Assembly (NCBI GenBank): GCA_040981125.1
Contig: JANRMQ010000002.1
Coordinates: 186,001 to 250,000, forward strand
From: DASSBQ01 sp040981125
Lineage (GTDB): Bacteria > Nitrospirota > Nitrospiria > Nitrospirales > Nitrospiraceae
Reading direction: 5' to 3'
DNA length: 64,000 nt
The position numbers were made by a program, and so were the translations under genes. Shown piece by piece: positions 9,219 through 17,873 of the stretch. Position 1 is the first letter of the stretch, and every line of letters begins with the position of its first letter. Below the pieces are notes generated by a model that saw nothing but the letters and a program-made list of their open reading frames with translations, was not told the origin of the DNA and did no database searches.

Positions 9219-9520
9219 ATGCCGGAACGGCCGCGAGATGAAGAAATTTGAACGAGATAGATTTCGATGCGTATATTGCGGCTTCGATGGAAGCACGGTC
9301 GAGATGGGCTTTCCTGCAAATTGATCATTGTAAGCCACAGTGTTTGGGAGGCGATCACGAGCCAACAAACCTTAAAACATCTTGCATCGTGTGTAACCAC
9401 ATGAAAGGCGGAAAACCGTACAACACTGTTGAGGAAGCCAGAGCGGAAATCCAACAGTGGTGGTCTCAAATGCGCACATACTGGGACACCAATGTGAAAC
9501 ATCGCGTCTCGCCAAGTTAG
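9219..9520 (+). pseudogene. HNH endonuclease, frameshifted
   Basis: Two frames together give one HNH nuclease. The first, from ATG 9238, reads MKKFERDRFRCVYCGFDGS and then stops. The second, open to 9520, reads LQIDHCKPQCLGGDHEP, then NLKTSCIVCNHMKGGKPY and a WWSQMRTYW tail. The two CxxC pairs and the central DH are the HNH/zinc-finger core. A one-base insertion near 9298-9305 joins them. The best ribosome-binding site (AAGGAG, 9205-9210) serves an ATG at 9219 in a third frame, so there may be a second lesion. It is either a decayed gene or an error in the ATGGG run. Confidence 0.75.
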
Positions 9521-9837
9521 CCATTACTATACAACTCGCCCGAAACAGAAAATATTGGGAGAGGTCCGGCGGACCAAGCGCGACCATTGCCGAGAGGAGC
9601 TGGGTGCCCACCGCGGGTTTGCGGGGCAGGAAGGCCGGAACTGACCACGCCACTGTGGTCCGTGACCACAGGCACGGGAATTCCGGAAGGATTCCGCCCG
9701 GCAAGCCCCGGAAGGGCCCTCCAAACTTCCCGTCCTTTGCATAAGCTCCACGCGGATCGTCCATGATGCAAGGGCTCCCTTGCGGAATCCGCATAAGACC
9801 CGCATAATGGCGGCAATCCCATATCGCCCGTTCGACT
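9521..9837. other. Intergenic region with a palindrome, upstream of the sigma-54 activator
   Basis: No coding sequence is convincing in these 317 bases. A perfect inverted repeat CTGTGGTC-CGT-GACCACAG lies at 9653-9671. A related half-site (TGACCAC) occurs ten bases earlier. Downstream are overlapping short repeats of the GGAATTCCGGAAGGATTCC kind (about 9677-9695). These could be an operator for the activator gene or a transcription terminator; there is no T-run after the stem. Confidence 0.5.
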
Positions 9838-11793
9838 ATGTCAGGCGGTCCTACCGACATCCCGCTGCCTCTTCGCGGCCTCGAAACAGACGCGGCGCTT
9901 CGCGCCATTCTCCAGGGCACCGCCATGGAGACAGGCGAGGGCTTTTTCTCCGCGCTCGTGCAAAATCTGGCTATTGCGCTGCACACCCACGGCGCATGGG
10001 TGACCGAATATTTTCCTGAACGACGAACACTGCGGGCGCTGGCCTTCTGGATGGACGGCCACTGGGTCAAAGACTATGAAGTCGATATCGCCGGAAGTCC
10101 CTGCGAGCAGGTCATCGACACGAGGGAACTCGTCCATTTTCCGGATCGCTTGCTCGAATTGTTTCCGGACGAGTCGGATGTAAAAGCGCTGGGCGTCGTC
10201 AGCTACATGGGCGCGCCGTTGCTGGATGTCGATGGCAACATCCTTGGCCATATGGCCGTCATCGATCGGCGCCCGATGCCGGACGAGCCTTGTCTCCATG
10301 CGATCTTCCGTATCTTCGCCGCCCGGGCAGCCGGGGAATTGCAACGGATGCGCGCCGAGGCGGAAGTGCGGGAGCGCGAAGAGAAAGTCGGCCGACTGCT
10401 CAGCAGCGCGATGGACGCGATCATTGAATTGGACGCCCAACTTCGAATCACCCGCGTCAATCCGGCGACGGAAAAGATTTTCCGCTGTTCAGCCGGCGAA
10501 ATGACGAACCGAGACCTCCGCCTCTTCCTCAGCCCCGAAGACGGTCCACGGTTCCTACCTTTGATTGCAGAGCTGAACGACCGGCCGGAAGGCCAACGGT
10601 CCCTCTGGATCCCGGGCGGGCTCACCGCCCGGTGCCAAGGCGGCCAATCCTTTCCGGCGGAAGCGACCCTGTCCCGCTTTGACATGCACCGCGCAAAATT
10701 CTACACGGTCATCCTGCGTAATGTGCGGGACCGAGTGGAGGCGGAGCAACGCATTCGATCGCTCACCGATGAAACCGCGTTGCTGCGCGAAGCCCTTGAA
10801 GCGGTTCACGGCGACGGCGCGATCCTTGGAAACAGTCCGGCGCTGCGCCATGTTCTCCGCGACATCGCCCAAGTTGCGCAAACCGACGCCACAGTCTTGA
10901 TCATGGGGGAAACCGGAACGGGAAAGGAGTTGATCGCCCGAGCCGTCCATGCCACCAGCCGGCGCAGCGATCGGCCGCTCATTACCGTGAACTGCGCCGC
11001 GATTCCCGCCGCCTTGATCGAAAGCGAGTTCTTCGGCCATGAGGCGGGCGCCTTTACCGGCGCCACGAAGAAACGCGATGGACGTTTTGCGCTGGCCGAC
11101 CAAGGGACGATTTTTCTCGATGAGATCGGCGAGTTACCGCTCGATCTGCAGGGAAAACTCTTGCGGGTGCTCCAACAGGGGGAATTCGAGCCGGTGGGCA
11201 GTTCCCGGACTCGGAAGGTCACCGTTCGCGTGCTTGCCGCGACGAACCGTGATCTGCTCGCGGCAACGCAGCAGGGACTATTCCGCCAGGATTTGTTTTA
11301 TCGATTGAACGTGTTCCCCATTCTTCTGCCGCCGCTGCGCGAACGAAGCGACGATATCGCCGAACTGGCATCCGCATTCGCTCATCGGTTCGCCAAGCAA
11401 ATGGGCCGGAGAATCACGCCGCTGACCCACGACTGTATCAAGCGGCTCAAAGCCTATCCTTGGCCGGGCAATGTGCGCGAATTGCAGAATGTCGTTGAAC
11501 GGGCCGTCATCACGGCGTCGGATGGCCGGTTGAATTTTGATCGTGCGCTTCCCGATATGCCGTCGTCCCGCACAGTCTCCTTGGAAGACTTTCCGACTCA
11601 AGATGGTTCCATCCGCACGGCCAAAGAGCTGGAAGAGCTGGAACGAACCAACATCCTGCGCGCCCTCAAATCATCCGGCTGGAAAGTGTCCGGCGATAAG
11701 GGTGCGGCGAGCTTGTTGGGCATGAACGCCTCCACGCTGAGCAGCCGGATGAAGGCGCTCGGAATTCTAAAACCCGCCAAAGCTGAATCCTAA
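9838..11793 (+). CDS. Sigma-54-dependent activator, GAF-PAS-AAA+-Fis
   Basis: The 651-residue protein has, in order: a GAF-type sensor (about 25-175), a linker helix, a PAS domain (about 185-300), a short coiled coil, an AAA+ domain and a C-terminal Fis-type helix-turn-helix (about 605-645). Walker A is GETGTGKE (near 358). The sigma-54 contact loop GAFTGA (near 404) is intact, as are Walker B TIFLDEIGEL and the arginine-rich RQDLFYRLNVFPI block. It therefore should activate sigma-54 RNA polymerase. No receiver domain or partner kinase is present, so the signal probably enters through GAF/PAS. Several sigma-54-like promoters follow in the window, the nearest at 11991. Confidence 0.95.
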   Translation: MSGGPTDIPLPLRGLETDAALRAILQGTAMETGEGFFSALVQNLAIALHTHGAWVTEYFPERRTLRALAFWMDGHWVKDYEVDIAGSPCEQVIDTRELVHFPDRLLELFPDESDVKALGVVSYMGAPLLDVDGNILGHMAVIDRRPMPDEPCLHAIFRIFAARAAGELQRMRAEAEVREREEKVGRLLSSAMDAIIELDAQLRITRVNPATEKIFRCSAGEMTNRDLRLFLSPEDGPRFLPLIAELNDRPEGQRSLWIPGGLTARCQGGQSFPAEATLSRFDMHRAKFYTVILRNVRDRVEAEQRIRSLTDETALLREALEAVHGDGAILGNSPALRHVLRDIAQVAQTDATVLIMGETGTGKELIARAVHATSRRSDRPLITVNCAAIPAALIESEFFGHEAGAFTGATKKRDGRFALADQGTIFLDEIGELPLDLQGKLLRVLQQGEFEPVGSSRTRKVTVRVLAATNRDLLAATQQGLFRQDLFYRLNVFPILLPPLRERSDDIAELASAFAHRFAKQMGRRITPLTHDCIKRLKAYPWPGNVRELQNVVERAVITASDGRLNFDRALPDMPSSRTVSLEDFPTQDGSIRTAKELEELERTNILRALKSSGWKVSGDKGAASLLGMNASTLSSRMKALGILKPAKAES

Positions 11794-11990
11794 TCCACGG
11801 TCCGACCCCCTTCAGATTCACTCTCCGACCGCTGTTCACCGCATCGCCGCATACATCCTTCTCCGAATTCACGAATTCTCGTAGGTGTCTCACGAGATTC
11901 CATTGCCAATCAGTAGCCGGTAGCCGCCAGGGCCCGACCGCATCACGTTATCTTATTGAATACTCAAAGAATGTATTGCCGCCGTCCAGC

Positions 11991-12006
11991 CGGCATCAAT
12001 CATGCT
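11991..12006 (+). promoter_or_regulatory. Predicted sigma-54 promoter
   Basis: The sequence CGGCATCAATCATGCT has GG at 11992-11993 and GC at 12004-12005, exactly ten bases apart, with the GCAT and TGCT context of the -24/-12 consensus. It would start transcription near 12017, ahead of the membrane protein at 12053. Predicted by eye. Confidence 0.6.
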
Positions 12007-12052
12007 GAGACACCGGTCATCGGATGACCGAACGGCGATAAGGAGAGGAATC

Positions 12053-12481
12053 ATGAACACAACAACGAACGATCTCGCCTGGTGGTACTGGATGCTGACC
12101 GTGGGCTTGCTCAGCGTCGGTGTCACCGGATGGCCCTGGGGAGTCCCGCTCGCAATGGGTCTCTGCGCGATTCAGATTCTCCATTTCAGAACGCGCACCG
12201 GCAGCCTCACATCGTTCCCCGTGCAGGTAAGGATGACATACATGCTGCTGCTGGCCTTGGGACTGTGGCCTCCGTTGCAGTGGATTCATTTCGTGCAGGT
12301 GATCGGCACCTCGGCGCGGGTACTGGTCGGTTACTGCCTGCTGGCCCGAGCTCTCTCCTTGGCCCCGTGGAATCGCGTCGAGCCTTTGTCGGCAGCGCTT
12401 GTGCGAAACACGTTCCTTTCAATGCAGCCGGCGATTGCGCCCTGCGGGTCCGTCCTGCGACGGCCGACATTCGAGGGCTAG
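12053..12481 (+). CDS. Hypothetical integral membrane protein
   Basis: The 142-residue product starts at an ATG behind an AGGAG site. It has three or four membrane segments (about residues 10-45, two passes, 60-80 and 85-105) and a hydrophilic tail with AIAPCGSVLRRP. It matches no family I recognise. It lies between a predicted sigma-54 promoter and the OsmC gene, and directly downstream of the sigma-54 activator, which suggests a stress-linked role. Confidence 0.7.
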   Translation: MNTTTNDLAWWYWMLTVGLLSVGVTGWPWGVPLAMGLCAIQILHFRTRTGSLTSFPVQVRMTYMLLLALGLWPPLQWIHFVQVIGTSARVLVGYCLLARALSLAPWNRVEPLSAALVRNTFLSMQPAIAPCGSVLRRPTFEG

Positions 12482-12495
12482 AAAGCGCTATGAAA

Positions 12496-12511
12496 TGGGA
12501 AGACCTTTGCC
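12496..12511 (+). promoter_or_regulatory. Predicted sigma-54 promoter for OsmC gene
   Basis: TGGGAAGACCTTTGCC carries GG at 12497-12498 and GC at 12509-12510 with ten bases between, and a strong TTTGC -12 element. The expected start is near 12522, about 60 bases before the OsmC ATG. Predicted by eye. Confidence 0.6.
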
Positions 12512-12582
12512 GATCAGCAGACCGGATGCTCTTTCGCAGCATCCTTCAACCGAACCATCACAACCAACCGGGAGGATGTGCC

Positions 12583-13143
12583 ATGTCACAGTCCGTTATC
12601 AGTGCAATCGTCAACGGCGTCAACACCGACCAAATGGGAACCACAATCCAAGCGATACAAAAAGAGCCGTCCCTCGGCTCATTTCGATTTCGCGCATCCA
12701 ATGTCTGGATCAACGGCGGTCACAATCGATCGACCATCAAGAGTTTCTCTGGAGCGGGAGCGGAAGATACGCTGCGGACCAAGCCGTTCGTCGTCGAGGC
12801 GGCGGAGCCGCCCATCCTGCTGGGTGAAGACCAGGCGCCCAATCCCGTCGAATTCGTGTTGCATGCCCTGGCCGCCTGCCTCACCACCTCGCTCGTGTAC
12901 CATGCGGCGGCCCGCGGCATCCGCATTGAATCGGTGGAGTCTCAGCTGGAAGGCGACCTCGACCTGCGCGGCTTTTTGGGTTTGTCCGATGAGGTGCGAA
13001 AAGGTTTCCAGAAGATCCGGGCCAGGTTTGCGGTCAAGAGCGATGCGAGCCAGGAACAATTGCAGGAACTCACCACGTTCTCGCCTGTGTACGATACGAT
13101 TACGAATCCGGTGCCGGTCTCGGTCACTATCGAAACGGTCTAA
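12583..13143 (+). CDS. OsmC family peroxide-stress protein
   Basis: A 186-residue OsmC/Ohr-fold protein. After a variable N-terminus comes PNPVEFVLHALAACLTTSL, the conserved block with the reactive cysteine (AAC), and a C-terminal half with TTFSPVYDTITNPVPVSV. Classic OsmC/Ohr use two cysteines; only the AAC cysteine stands out here and the second (usually in a CP motif) is replaced by SP, so peroxidase activity is uncertain. The start ATG has a GGAGG site. A longer open frame upstream is not needed. A second OsmC gene is at 58636-59070. Confidence 0.88.
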   Translation: MSQSVISAIVNGVNTDQMGTTIQAIQKEPSLGSFRFRASNVWINGGHNRSTIKSFSGAGAEDTLRTKPFVVEAAEPPILLGEDQAPNPVEFVLHALAACLTTSLVYHAAARGIRIESVESQLEGDLDLRGFLGLSDEVRKGFQKIRARFAVKSDASQEQLQELTTFSPVYDTITNPVPVSVTIETV

Positions 13144-13157
13144 CCTATTGCGGCCAA

Positions 13158-13192
13158 CGAGGCTCTTCTCGCTATGGTGAAGAAGAGCCTCG
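13158..13192. terminator. Bidirectional hairpin terminator
   Basis: A perfect 12-base stem (CGAGGCTCTTCT at 13158-13169 pairing with AGAAGAGCCTCG at 13181-13192, 11-base loop) lies between the stops of the convergent OsmC and Usp genes. There is no clear T-run, but position and stem strength suit a terminator acting on both strands. Confidence 0.75.
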
Positions 13193-13206
13193 CGCTGACA
13201 CCTCCG

Positions 13207-14067
13207 CTACCGTACCACCAGTACCGAGCAATTGCTGTGTTGCACGATTCTGGTCGAGACGCTGCCCAGAAGAAACCGCGCGATCGCGCCCAGGCCTTTC
13301 GCGCCGGTGACGATCAGATCCGCTTTCTTCTTCGCCGCGATCTTCAGCACTTCATCGGCCGGTTTCCCGAGGCGTACCACCCCGTCCACCACATATCCGG
13401 CTTTAATCAGCTTTTCCGCGTTCTGTTCCACCAGATGACCGCCCGCTTCCTTCAGCTCCGGATAATTGAGGTACGACACCGCATGCACCAGGACGATCTC
13501 AATGGGGTTCTTTCCCGACTGATTCGCCACGTCGGACTTCAATTTTGTCAGCAGGAACTGCAGGCCTTTGTCGGCCGCCTTCGATCCATCCGTCGCGAAC
13601 ACGATTCGATTCAGAGGGCGCGGTTCTTCTTTCACGACCAGAACCGAGCAGGGCGCATGCAGGGTGACCTGCGTGGAAATGCTGCCCAGCATGAAGCGGT
13701 CCAGCGCGTCCAACCCCCGACTGCCTACGATGACCATCCCGTCACGCTTCGGCGCTTTATCCAAGATGGTCGGACCGACCGCTCCTTGGGCCCTCACTAC
13801 CCGGCCCTTTTGTTTCATCGCGACCATGAATTGCTTGGCTTCCGCCATGGTCTTCTTCGCCCGCGCCTCAAGCTGTTTAATCTCCTCCTGTACGACCCGC
13901 TCATTGGCCCACACGACCGGTTGTGCTATGAACGGCGCACGCAAGGAGGCCACATCGACCACGTGCAGAATCGTGACGGCCGGCGGAGCAGCCAGGGGCA
14001 GCTGCCCCAACCATTCCATCGCCCACTTGCCGTGCTTTGATCCGTCATGTCCCACCAGAATATTCAT
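13207..14067 (-). CDS. Tandem-domain universal stress protein
   Basis: The 286-residue product holds two Usp domains (1-140 and 141-286). Each ends with the ATP-binding pattern G-x2-G-x9-G-(S/T): GSRGLDALDRFMLGSIST and GAKGLGAIARFLLGSVST. It begins MNILVGHDGSKHGKWA at the N-terminus, typical of the family. Such proteins bind ATP and help survival under stress, but exact roles vary. A weak sigma-54-like site (TGGAAGAGATCGCGCG, 14134-14149 on the minus strand) lies upstream; I do not rely on it. Confidence 0.92.
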   Translation of the reverse strand: MNILVGHDGSKHGKWAMEWLGQLPLAAPPAVTILHVVDVASLRAPFIAQPVVWANERVVQEEIKQLEARAKKTMAEAKQFMVAMKQKGRVVRAQGAVGPTILDKAPKRDGMVIVGSRGLDALDRFMLGSISTQVTLHAPCSVLVVKEEPRPLNRIVFATDGSKAADKGLQFLLTKLKSDVANQSGKNPIEIVLVHAVSYLNYPELKEAGGHLVEQNAEKLIKAGYVVDGVVRLGKPADEVLKIAAKKKADLIVTGAKGLGAIARFLLGSVSTRIVQHSNCSVLVVR

Positions 14068-14277
14068 GCATCACCCTTTCCATGTGAACAGAGATGAGCA
14101 AGCCGAACGCGCGAGGCCAATCGTCGCACATCGCGCGCGATCTCTTCCATGTTCACCAATCATATTTGCCCATTGCGCCGCCCAATATATCCAAGCGCCA
14201 TACTGTCGCTGCCTTGAGCGGCGGATGGCGTACGACACCTCGATGTCCGCGGATTGCGTGTTCCCAGGAAACCTTTC

Positions 14278-15687
14278 TCAGCCGGCCAGGGAACCTCCGC
14301 CTGATTGATGACCGGCGTTCTCCTCCAGACCGACATGAGCCCGCAGTTTGTTATAGTCGAACGCCCGTGTCCCGGTTCGGCGCAATCCAAGATCTTCCCG
14401 CTCCATGCCGGCAATGACAGCTTCGACCTTTTCCCGACCTGCTCCCGATGCGGCGGCATGCCGCGGCGTTTCGCCGCCCAACGCGGGAGACTCCCGGTCG
14501 GCCCACTCCAAATAGGTCGTTTCGAGAAAATCATTGAGCAGTGCTCGGTCCTCTTCACTCGTAATCCTGACGGTCAAGGGCTGCTCGGCCGCCAGCTGCT
14601 CGGCGGTGACCTCCTTTTTCGGAGGAGCGACGGTCTCGCCTCGGAAGTGGAGCGCAAACCCATATGCGGCCGCGAGGGCATGTTTCACGGTATCGAGACG
14701 CTCGCTGGAGTCGCATTCCACCATCAGTTGTGTGGCGGTCAGCGTGAGCCGTGCCCCGATGCGGGATGCGGCGGCTTGTTCCGAAGCGGCCATGGTCCAG
14801 GTCCAGACCGACTCATTTGCGTTGGCCGTTGTGGCCTTGTTTGCCGGATGCCGCGCCTGAAACCCGCTGAGATGGGAAAGACTGTCCCGGAGATAGGACA
14901 ACTCGCGATGCTCATAGAAGGCGATCGCGTAGAGATATGGCTGATTCTCGGCGGTCACATAGTGAATGTTCGCCACGGCATCGACCAGCGCCGCGATCCG
15001 CAGGCGGGCAAAATTCCAGAGCAGGATGTGGCCGAACCGTTTGGCGAACTCCGGCCAATCTCCCAATTCAAAGGAGCCGCCGGTGATTTCCATTTCTCTC
15101 CGATATTCGCCCGTCGTTTCGTATAAGCTCTTGGCATCCTCCGCCGATAAGAGCAGGGCGCTTCCGGCAAGGGACGCCTCTTCGGTTTCCGGGTTACCAG
15201 GCGGGCGAACCAGTCGCGTGAGCAAGACTTGCCCGACCAGCCCGGCCCAACCGGGCTGATCCAGGCGAACCCGATAGGTTCGGCCATCGCCGAGCGACCG
15301 GAGTACCGGCGCCGAGGCGTTATCCGAAGACGGCAGGATCTCGACCAGATCCATATAGGAATGTTTGAGCGGATCGAGCCAACGCCGTTCCTCGTCGGGA
15401 ATATGCTCGGTAATGACGTCGCGCAACTGTTCAATCAACGTCAGCTGCCCGTCCTCCGGATAAAAATCGGCATAGAGAAACAATTCGGCAAGGTCAACCT
15501 CCTGCGGCAGCGGCGCCAAGGGAACGGTCGAGGCCACATAGGTGTGTAAGGCCCGGTCTAAGGCCAGATCACGCTGCATGGAAAATTGCGGCGCAAGCGA
15601 CAACCGTTCCAGACGCCCGATCACGGCCTCCAACTGAGGCGGAATCGGCGTCGAGATTCCGGTGCTTCGTTCATTGGCGAGCTTCAT
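14278..15687 (-). CDS. Conserved hypothetical protein with MbcA/ParS-like C-terminus
   Basis: The 469-residue protein is soluble and unrecognised over most of its length (helical with acidic segments). Residues ~385-450 read LEWADRESPALGGETPRHAA followed by a GREKVEAVIAGME helix. W-x-x-x-P-x-P-A-L-G-G-x-T-P-R is the pattern of the Xre/MbcA/ParS toxin-binding domain also found at the end of large SEC-C-like bacterial proteins. No toxin-like RES protein is adjacent, so an antitoxin role is not supported. The start overlaps the DUF2934 gene by 17 bases and both belong to the Usp/cupredoxin operon. Confidence 0.65.
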   Translation of the reverse strand: MKLANERSTGISTPIPPQLEAVIGRLERLSLAPQFSMQRDLALDRALHTYVASTVPLAPLPQEVDLAELFLYADFYPEDGQLTLIEQLRDVITEHIPDEERRWLDPLKHSYMDLVEILPSSDNASAPVLRSLGDGRTYRVRLDQPGWAGLVGQVLLTRLVRPPGNPETEEASLAGSALLLSAEDAKSLYETTGEYRREMEITGGSFELGDWPEFAKRFGHILLWNFARLRIAALVDAVANIHYVTAENQPYLYAIAFYEHRELSYLRDSLSHLSGFQARHPANKATTANANESVWTWTMAASEQAAASRIGARLTLTATQLMVECDSSERLDTVKHALAAAYGFALHFRGETVAPPKKEVTAEQLAAEQPLTVRITSEEDRALLNDFLETTYLEWADRESPALGGETPRHAAASGAGREKVEAVIAGMEREDLGLRRTGTRAFDYNKLRAHVGLEENAGHQSGGGSLAG

Positions 15688-15892
15688 GGAGTTCGTCCAT
15701 CACCAAGATTTCGGCATCCAGCCAATCTTGCAAGGCATGCCCGTGACGCCGGCCTCTCAGCTCCCACAGCTCATAGGCCCGTTGAGCAATGCGCTCCCGA
15801 GTTCCGTCAGGAAGCTGGACCGGTTTCGGCCGCACGATTGTGGCCGGCTTTTGGACTGTTTTCATGGATTCTTTGCGAAACACAGACTTCAT
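15671..15892 (-). CDS. DUF2934 small protein
   Basis: The 73-residue product has the DUF2934 core: RIAQRAYELWELRGRRHGHA then QDWLDAEILV. The N-terminal 30 residues are basic and probably disordered. The start at 15892 was chosen because a GAGGTG site stands 4-5 bases upstream; an ATG at 15910 would add six residues. Function of DUF2934 is unknown, though these genes are common in Nitrospira and often sit near stress genes, as here behind a Usp gene. Confidence 0.8.
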   Translation of the reverse strand: MKSVFRKESMKTVQKPATIVRPKPVQLPDGTRERIAQRAYELWELRGRRHGHALQDWLDAEILVMDELHEARQ

Positions 15893-15910
15893 GATCACCT
15901 CGTGGTTCAT

Positions 15911-16873
15911 TTAGATTTCAGCACTATTGTTTCCGACCGGCATGATGCGCTGATGCTCCGGATCGAAGGACGGCATGCGGACGGTCAGCACCGGGCAAGA
16001 AGCCAGCCGCAACATCCCTTCGGCCACGCTGCCGCTTAAGAAACGCGAGATGCCGCGCCGTCCATGGGTTCCCATGACGACAAGGTCAGGCTTCTCCCGA
16101 TCGACATACTCCCGTATCGAATCGGCCGGAAGACCGGCTTTCAAGACCGGTTCGGCCTTCACGCCATTCGACGTACACAGCGCGCATAAGACTTCCAATC
16201 GACCTTTCAAATGCTCCCTTTGTTCCCGCCGTTCAGCCGAACGGCCCAAGGTAAAATCCAACCCATAGGCCACCGGCTCAAGGACATGAAGGATCGTCAC
16301 GCTCGCTCCGAGCTGCTTGGCAAATTGCACACCGTATTCCAGCGCATCAAACGAGGAGGGCGAGAAATCAACCGGGACCACAAGCCGGCGGATTCGAAGC
16401 CGGCCGGCCGGCACGGCGGCTTGCGGCAATTCCTCTCGTCCCGCTTTCACCGATAACACCGGACAGGGCGCAGTGCGGACGACGCGTTCCGCGGTGCTTC
16501 CGACCAGGACATGTTCAAGGCCCGTCCGGCCGTGCGTGCCCATGACAATCAGGTCCGCTTTCAGATCCCCCGCCGCGGCTTCAATGCGCTGGCTTGGAAT
16601 ACCGAGATCGATGGTTCGGCGCACAAAGAGGCCCGCCGAACCGGCGCGCGTTTCGAGACTATCCAGATGTTGGATCGCCTCCTTGCGCAGTTCATCGAGA
16701 TACATCTTGTTGACTGTATACTCGGGATCCATTCCCGGCAGGAATTCCAGCACATGAAACAGATGCAATTCGGCCTTCCACCAAGAGGCGACGGCCACGG
16801 CATAATCGAAGGCCAGGCCGGCGCATGGCGAGAAATCGGTGGTCAGAAACACCTGCGAGATCAGCGGTTTCAT
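15911..16873 (-). CDS. Tandem-domain universal stress protein
   Basis: A 320-residue two-domain Usp. The N-terminus reads VFLTTDFSPCAGLAFDYA, and the second domain restarts at LVVPVDFSPSSFDALEYG. Both domains have the nucleotide motif: GTHGRTGLEHVLVGSTAE and GTHGRRGISRFLSGSVAE. About 25 extra residues follow the second domain and include a His-Arg-rich tail. It is the third gene of a minus-strand run beginning at the Usp gene ending at 17830; the cupredoxin gene ends 4 bases upstream. Confidence 0.92.
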   Translation of the reverse strand: MKPLISQVFLTTDFSPCAGLAFDYAVAVASWWKAELHLFHVLEFLPGMDPEYTVNKMYLDELRKEAIQHLDSLETRAGSAGLFVRRTIDLGIPSQRIEAAAGDLKADLIVMGTHGRTGLEHVLVGSTAERVVRTAPCPVLSVKAGREELPQAAVPAGRLRIRRLVVPVDFSPSSFDALEYGVQFAKQLGASVTILHVLEPVAYGLDFTLGRSAERREQREHLKGRLEVLCALCTSNGVKAEPVLKAGLPADSIREYVDREKPDLVVMGTHGRRGISRFLSGSVAEGMLRLASCPVLTVRMPSFDPEHQRIMPVGNNSAEI

Positions 16874-16877
16874 AGGG

Positions 16878-17303
16878 TCACACCGCCTCGACGTTCAACA
16901 GCAGCAGTTCTCCCTTCATAGTGGGATGAATGGAGCACCTGAATTCATACCGGCCGGGGCGATCCAGCGTAAAGCGGACCACGGCGTCGCGTTTCGGTTC
17001 CAAAACAACGCCCTCGATTCCCCGCCCGTAGGAAGTGATCCCCCCACTCTCGACCTTGGTGGAAATACCATTGAACATGGAGGATCCGAAGTCGTGCCGT
17101 TCGCGATCGACGTTTCGGATCGAAATGACGGTCGCCACGCCCAAGCGAAGCGGAATCTGTTTGGTCAATACAAACGTATAGTCTTGGATCGTCACGTCGA
17201 TGCGTTGCTCGGACTGGGCGCCGGCGTGGGCAAAGAGGCCGACGATCAAACATCCGGCCATGAAGACTTCTCCAATCCTGCGAGAGACTAAGGTGACACT
17301 CAT
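16878..17303 (-). CDS. Exported cupredoxin-like protein
   Basis: The 141-residue product has a signal peptide (GCLIVGLFAHAGAQ) and a cupredoxin fold with copper-ligand candidates H in RERHDFG and the C-terminal loop FRCSIHPTMKGEL (Cys, His, Met). That is the type 1 copper layout with C-x-x-H-x-x-M. It should be a periplasmic electron carrier or copper-binding protein. The start follows a GGAGGG site. A close relative is at 36036-36476 with the same GSYGKGTEG-like loop (here TSYGRGIEGV), also next to a Usp gene. Confidence 0.85.
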   Translation of the reverse strand: MSVTLVSRRIGEVFMAGCLIVGLFAHAGAQSEQRIDVTIQDYTFVLTKQIPLRLGVATVISIRNVDRERHDFGSSMFNGISTKVESGGITSYGRGIEGVVLEPKRDAVVRFTLDRPGRYEFRCSIHPTMKGELLLLNVEAV

Positions 17304-17332
17304 ACGACCCTCCATGGTTGTTGTCCGAGGCC

Positions 17333-17830
17333 TCACGTGGATGATCCGGCGCGCGCTTGTCGTTTGACCGGCAAAGGAACCGTGAGCACGGGGCAGCCGG
17401 CCGTCCTGACCACTTTTTCCGCGGTGCTGCCGAAGAAAATCTTATCGACGCTGCCGACCTGCCCGCCATAACTCCCCATGACCACCAGATCCGCCTTTTC
17501 CAGGCGGGTATGCCGGGCTATCTCGACAAACGGCGCTCCCTCGACCACGATCCGCTTGATGGTGACGCCCTTCGCCTCGTCCGACAGCAGCAGGCGACGA
17601 GAATTGAGCCTGGCATGATGGCCCAGCCGCTTCTTCTGTGCCTTCTCTTCAGTCAGCGACGCCATGCCCAAGCGATTGAGGGTTTCGAGGCTTTTGGTAT
17701 CGATCACGTGCAGCATCACCACCTCGGCCTGAAAGAGCCTCGCCAAGGAGACGGCGATCCGAAACGCTTCTTCAGAGCAAGGTGAGAAATCAATCGGGAC
17801 CAGGATTTTCTTGAACAAGACACCAGCCAT
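17333..17830 (-). CDS. Single-domain universal stress protein
   Basis: A 165-residue Usp beginning MAGVLFKKILVPIDFSPCSE, with an AGGAGGAGAT site before its ATG; longer in-frame starts to 17971 lack coding character. The C-terminal motif GSYGGQVGSVDKIFFGSTAE keeps the glycine pattern. It leads a five-gene run with a cupredoxin, a tandem Usp, DUF2934 and the 469-residue protein, behind a strong sigma-54 site at 17874-17889. Confidence 0.9.
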   Translation of the reverse strand: MAGVLFKKILVPIDFSPCSEEAFRIAVSLARLFQAEVVMLHVIDTKSLETLNRLGMASLTEEKAQKKRLGHHARLNSRRLLLSDEAKGVTIKRIVVEGAPFVEIARHTRLEKADLVVMGSYGGQVGSVDKIFFGSTAEKVVRTAGCPVLTVPLPVKRQARAGSST

Positions 17831-17873
17831 ATCTCCTCCTCGCAGGAACTTCGCACTTTCCCATAACCGACTC

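Noticed and set aside
9540..9720. Sigma-54-like GG-N10-GC sequences upstream of the activator (near 9567 and 9694)
   Set aside because: They lack the TTGC and TGGC context, so GG-N10-GC is likely chance in GC-rich DNA.
14134..14149. Weak sigma-54-like site before the Usp gene at 13207
   Set aside because: TGGAAGAGATCGCGCG has the spacing but not the -12 consensus.
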